In this document: positions 5,826-8,018 of the stretch, in pieces
Layout: the number at the start of each line of letters is the position of its first letter
How positions within the stretch are numbered: the stretch's first letter is position 1
NCBI GenBank assembly: GCA_964579415.1
Contig: CAZOGW010000132.1
Location: 1 to 8,018 of the forward strand
Source: CAZOGW01 sp964579415
Lineage (GTDB): Bacteria; Actinomycetota; Acidimicrobiia; Spongiisociales; UBA5794
DNA: 8,018 bases
Reading direction: 5' to 3'
Notes under the pieces: generated by a model
What the model saw: only the letters and a program-made list of their open reading frames with translations
Database searches by the model: none
What the model was told of the DNA's origin: nothing
Made by a program: the position numbers and the translations under genes

Positions 5826-7483
5826 GCGACGGAGAGGCGACCTCGCCGGGAGCGGAGTGGCGCCGCGCCTACGACGGTTCCCGGCTGCGCAAGGACCGGT
5901 TCGTCACCATGTCGTTCGAGGACGTGCCCGCCCTGGGTGCACCCGGCGACGGTGAGCCACCGGAGCGCATCGGTTACCCGGGCGCCTTCCCCTACACCCG
6001 CGGGGTCCATCCCAGCGGGTACCGGGGGCGGCTGTGGACCATGCGCCAGTTCGCCGGGTTCGCTTCGGTGGCCGACACCAACCAGCGTTTCCGTCACCTG
6101 CTGTCGCAGGGGCAGGGCGGCCTGTCGGTGGCGTTCGACATGCCGACGCTGATGGGTCTCGACGCCGACGACCCGCGCTCCCTGGGCGAGGTGGGCCACT
6201 GCGGCGTGGCGGTGAGCTCTTCTGAAGACATGGTCGACCTCTTCGATGACATCCCGCTGGACGAGGTGTCGGTGTCGATGACGATCAACGGTCCCGCCGA
6301 GGTGCTCTTCGCCTTCCTCCTCGTCGCCGCCGAGGAGCAGGGCGTCGCCTGGGACCGGCTGGAGGGGACGCTCCAGAACGACATCCTCAAGGAGTACATA
6401 GCCCAGAAGGAATGGATCTTCCCGCCGCAGCCGCACCTGCGGCTCATCGTGGACATGATCGAGTTCTGCACCGCCGAGGTGCCCCGCTGGAACACCATCT
6501 CCATCAGCGGGTACCACATCCGGGAGGCCGGAGCCACCGCCGCCCAGGAGTTGGCGTTCACCCTCGCCGACGGCTTCGCCTACGTCGAGGCGGGGATGCG
6601 GCGCGGCCTCGACGTCGATGCCTTCGCCCCGCGGCTGTCGTTCTTCTTCGACGCCCACATCGATTTCTTCGAGGAGATCGCCAAGTTCCGGGCGGCGCGG
6701 CGCATCTGGTCCCGATGGATGCGGGACCGCTACGGGGCCGAGGACGAGCGGTCGCTCAAGCTGCGCTTCCATACCCAGACAGCCGGTGTCTCGCTGACGG
6801 CGCAGCAGCCGGAGAACAACATCGTCCGCACCGCCATCGAGGCGCTGGCGGCAGTCCTCGGCGGCACCCAGTCGCTGCACACCAACGCCCTCGACGAGGT
6901 GTTCGCCCTCCCCACCGAGCGTAACGCCGAGATCGCCCTGCGCACCCAGCAGGTCATCGCCGAGGAGACCGGGGTAGCCGACGCCATCGACCCGCTGGGC
7001 GGGTCCTGGTTCGTCGAGGAGATGACCGACCGCATCGAGGCCAAGGCGGAGGAGATCTTCGCCTCCATCGACCGCATGGGAGGCGGCTCGATCCTCGACG
7101 GCGTGCTCGTCGGCATCGACGAGGGCTGGTTCCAGGCAGCCATCGGCGACTCCGCCTACGAGTTCGAGAAGGCGGTGACCTCGGGGGAGCGGGTCATCGT
7201 CGGGGTCAACAAACATGTCCGCACCGTGGAGGAGCCGCTGGAGATCCTGCGCATCGGCGTCGAGGTCGAGGAGGAGCAGCGGAGGCGGCTGGAACACATC
7301 CGTGGCGACCGGGACCCGGAGCGGGTGGCGGCGGCGCTGGCCGCACTGGAAGAGGGTGCCCGCGGCGAGGCCAACACCATGCCGCTACTCATCGAGGCGG
7401 CCCGGTCCCGGGCAACCCTGGGCGAGATCGTCACCACCCTCAAGAGCGTCTTCGGCGGCTACCGCGAGCCCCCCCGGGTGTGA
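5822..7483 (+). CDS. icmA: Adenosylcobalamin-dependent acyl-CoA mutase large subunit, isobutyryl-CoA mutase (IcmA)-like
   Basis: 553 residues covering the substrate-binding TIM-barrel of the methylmalonyl-CoA mutase family: PYTRGVHPSGYRGR (57-70), LWTMRQFAGF (71-80), FDMPTLMG (105-112), ISGYHIREAGATAAQE (228-243), QTAGVSLTAQQPENN (319-333), SLHTNALDE (351-359), DPLGGSW (390-396). An ungapped comparison with remembered P. shermanii numbering (offset 12) gives His232 for His244 and Gln185 for Gln197. The substrate positions differ: Phe77 replaces Tyr89 and Gln195 replaces Arg207. Those changes mark isobutyryl-CoA mutase, which interconverts n-butyryl- and isobutyryl-CoA. Ala104, where hydroxyisobutyryl-CoA mutase has Asp, argues against that enzyme. 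The C-terminal DxHxxG B12 domain is absent, and the length fits stand-alone IcmA, so a small B12-binding subunit must be encoded elsewhere. Databases may label it methylmalonyl-CoA mutase. Confidence 0.93.
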   Translation: MSDGEATSPGAEWRRAYDGSRLRKDRFVTMSFEDVPALGAPGDGEPPERIGYPGAFPYTRGVHPSGYRGRLWTMRQFAGFASVADTNQRFRHLLSQGQGGLSVAFDMPTLMGLDADDPRSLGEVGHCGVAVSSSEDMVDLFDDIPLDEVSVSMTINGPAEVLFAFLLVAAEEQGVAWDRLEGTLQNDILKEYIAQKEWIFPPQPHLRLIVDMIEFCTAEVPRWNTISISGYHIREAGATAAQELAFTLADGFAYVEAGMRRGLDVDAFAPRLSFFFDAHIDFFEEIAKFRAARRIWSRWMRDRYGAEDERSLKLRFHTQTAGVSLTAQQPENNIVRTAIEALAAVLGGTQSLHTNALDEVFALPTERNAEIALRTQQVIAEETGVADAIDPLGGSWFVEEMTDRIEAKAEEIFASIDRMGGGSILDGVLVGIDEGWFQAAIGDSAYEFEKAVTSGERVIVGVNKHVRTVEEPLEILRIGVEVEEEQRRRLEHIRGDRDPERVAAALAALEEGARGEANTMPLLIEAARSRATLGEIVTTLKSVFGGYREPPRV

Positions 7484-7484
7484 C

Positions 7485-7694
7485 GTGGGCAGGTTGCGCC
7501 GCTTCGAGAGCCACCGCTGGATAGGTCTCCGCGACACCATGCTCGCCTACGACTGCGACGACGAAGCGCAGTTCGTGGAACTCCAGCAGCGCGTTGCGGA
7601 GGAGAATCTCTTGGATCGACGTTTGATGAGCGCGTTTGCTCCGGACACGGTGGAAGAAGCCCGTAATCGAGGGTTCAAGCCGATCGCGGAGTAG
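7485..7694 (+). CDS. Small protein of unknown function downstream of the mutase
   Basis: 69 residues; not recognised. GTG 7485 begins one base after the mutase stop (TGAcGTG) and no ribosome binding site is visible, so translation is presumably coupled. An ATG at 7539 (residue 19) is a shorter alternative. The sequence starts basic (GRLRRFESHRW) and continues with an acidic, helical-looking part (DDEAQFVELQQRVAEENLLDRRL, 25-47, cited here in outline) and ends EEARNRGFKPIAE. It has no DxHxxG motif and is far too short to be the missing B12-binding subunit. Composition without low-complexity Arg/Pro runs, and position in the operon, support a real gene. Confidence 0.6.
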   Translation: MGRLRRFESHRWIGLRDTMLAYDCDDEAQFVELQQRVAEENLLDRRLMSAFAPDTVEEARNRGFKPIAE

Positions 7695-7706
7695 CTTGAG
7701 TCCACC

Positions 7707-7734
7707 GTACTACGTACTACGTACTACGTACTAC
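7707..7734 (+). repeat. Heptamer array B: four GTACTAC units after a stop codon
   Basis: Four exact GTACTAC units on the plus strand begin 12 bases after the TAG of the 69-residue gene. It is in inverted orientation to array C at 7801-7828, so the two could pair into a long stem around 66 bases. Confidence 0.88.
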
Positions 7735-7741
7735 GAGAAGG

Positions 7742-7755
7742 CCGGAGCCCTCCGG
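7742..7755. other. Short perfect inverted repeat between heptamer arrays
   Basis: CCGGAG (7742-7747) and CTCCGG (7750-7755) are exact reverse complements, giving a 5-bp stem with a GCCC loop. There is no T run after it, so it is not a clear terminator. Confidence 0.4.
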
Positions 7756-7768
7756 GTGTTGTCATGTC

Positions 7769-7796
7769 GGTGACCAAGGGGATGCCGGTGGTCGCC
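7769..7796. other. Second inverted repeat between heptamer arrays
   Basis: GGTGACC (7769-7775) can pair with GGTCGCC (7790-7796) over seven positions, one of them G-U in RNA, with a 14-base loop. It may be part of a structured 3' region between convergent genes. Confidence 0.35.
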
Positions 7797-7800
7797 AGAC

Positions 7801-7828
7801 GTAGTACGTAGTACGTGATACGTAGTAC
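7801..7828 (-). repeat. Heptamer array C: four units, one degenerate, after a stop codon
   Basis: On the minus strand the units read GTACTAC, GTATCAC, GTACTAC, GTACTAC, starting two bases after the TGA of the alpha/beta hydrolase gene. The orientation relative to the gene matches arrays A and B. Confidence 0.85.
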
Positions 7829-7830
7829 GT

Positions 7831-8018
7831 TCATGTCAGCGCCACGTCGATCGCTTCCGCGACCTTGCTCTCCCGGAAGTAGAAGAAATGGTCGCTGCCC
7901 TTGAGGACGATGACCTCGGCTCCGATGCTCTCGGCGTACTGCTCGAGATCCTGGACGGCGACGAACTGGTCGCGGTCGCCGAGGATGAAGCTGCGCCGGG
8001 CCGGGGCCAGATCGGTGA
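7831..8018 (-). CDS. Alpha/beta hydrolase, C-terminal part (cut by window end)
   Basis: 61 residues plus stop are visible; the 5' part lies beyond 8018. The segment SFILGDRDQFVAVQDLEQYA contains the strand-plus-GDRD pattern that supplies the catalytic Asp (Asp16 of the fragment), and VLKGSDHFFYFRES supplies the catalytic His (His43). Spacing and the DHFF motif resemble the small COG2945-type alpha/beta hydrolases. The nucleophile elbow is outside the window, so substrate and full activity cannot be judged. Convergent with the mutase operon and followed by array C two bases after its stop. Confidence 0.82.
   Translation of the reverse strand, partial: TDLAPARRSFILGDRDQFVAVQDLEQYAESIGAEVIVLKGSDHFFYFRESKVAEAIDVALT

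Noticed and set aside
5654..7297. Minus-strand open frame of 547 codons opposite the mutase
   Set aside because: Asp/Gly/Leu/His-rich antisense shadow with no recognisable domain, start signal or neighbours.
7485..7694. Small protein as the B12-binding mutase subunit
   Set aside because: Only 69 residues and no DxHxxG motif; B12-binding subunits are around 130 residues.

Overview
High-GC bacterial chromosome fragment. GC content, overlapping start/stop codons, GTG starts and TANNNT-type -10 elements close to start codons suggest an actinobacterial genome, perhaps an uncultured lineage near Acidimicrobiia. That taxonomy is inference; no rRNA or other phylogenetic marker is present.

Layout. 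(1) Positions 1-91 hold a GC-rich 35-bp tandem repeat. (2) A plus-strand gene (183-1241) encodes an unknown single-pass membrane protein. (3) Convergent to it is a minus-strand block. Reading leftwards from 5278 it contains a DsbB-type membrane oxidoreductase, a membrane-anchored thioredoxin-fold partner with a CPHC active site, a metallo-beta-lactamase-fold hydrolase, the Fe-S assembly ATPase SufC and the cysteine desulfurase SufS. (4) Divergent from this block, plus-strand genes run from 5340: a small membrane-anchored unknown protein, an adenosylcobalamin-dependent acyl-CoA mutase large subunit and a 69-residue unknown protein, closely packed or overlapping. (5) After a 136-bp repeat-rich gap, the 3' end of a minus-strand alpha/beta hydrolase gene runs off the window.

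How the genes work together. DsbB and the CPHC protein form a plausible extracytoplasmic disulfide-forming pair, with coupled translation (GTGA overlap). SufC and SufS (TGATG overlap) belong to Fe-S cluster assembly, but SufB, SufD and SufU are not beside them. The mutase is often called methylmalonyl-CoA mutase by family, but it carries Phe and Gln at the two positions that are Tyr and Arg in true methylmalonyl-CoA mutase. This matches isobutyryl-CoA mutase (IcmA). It lacks a B12-binding domain, so it needs a separate small subunit not seen here.

The most unusual non-coding signal is a heptamer array, unit GTACTAC, found three times. Each array starts 1-12 bases after a stop codon and always reads GTACTAC in the sense direction of the gene it follows. 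No complete novel defence or mobile system is visible.
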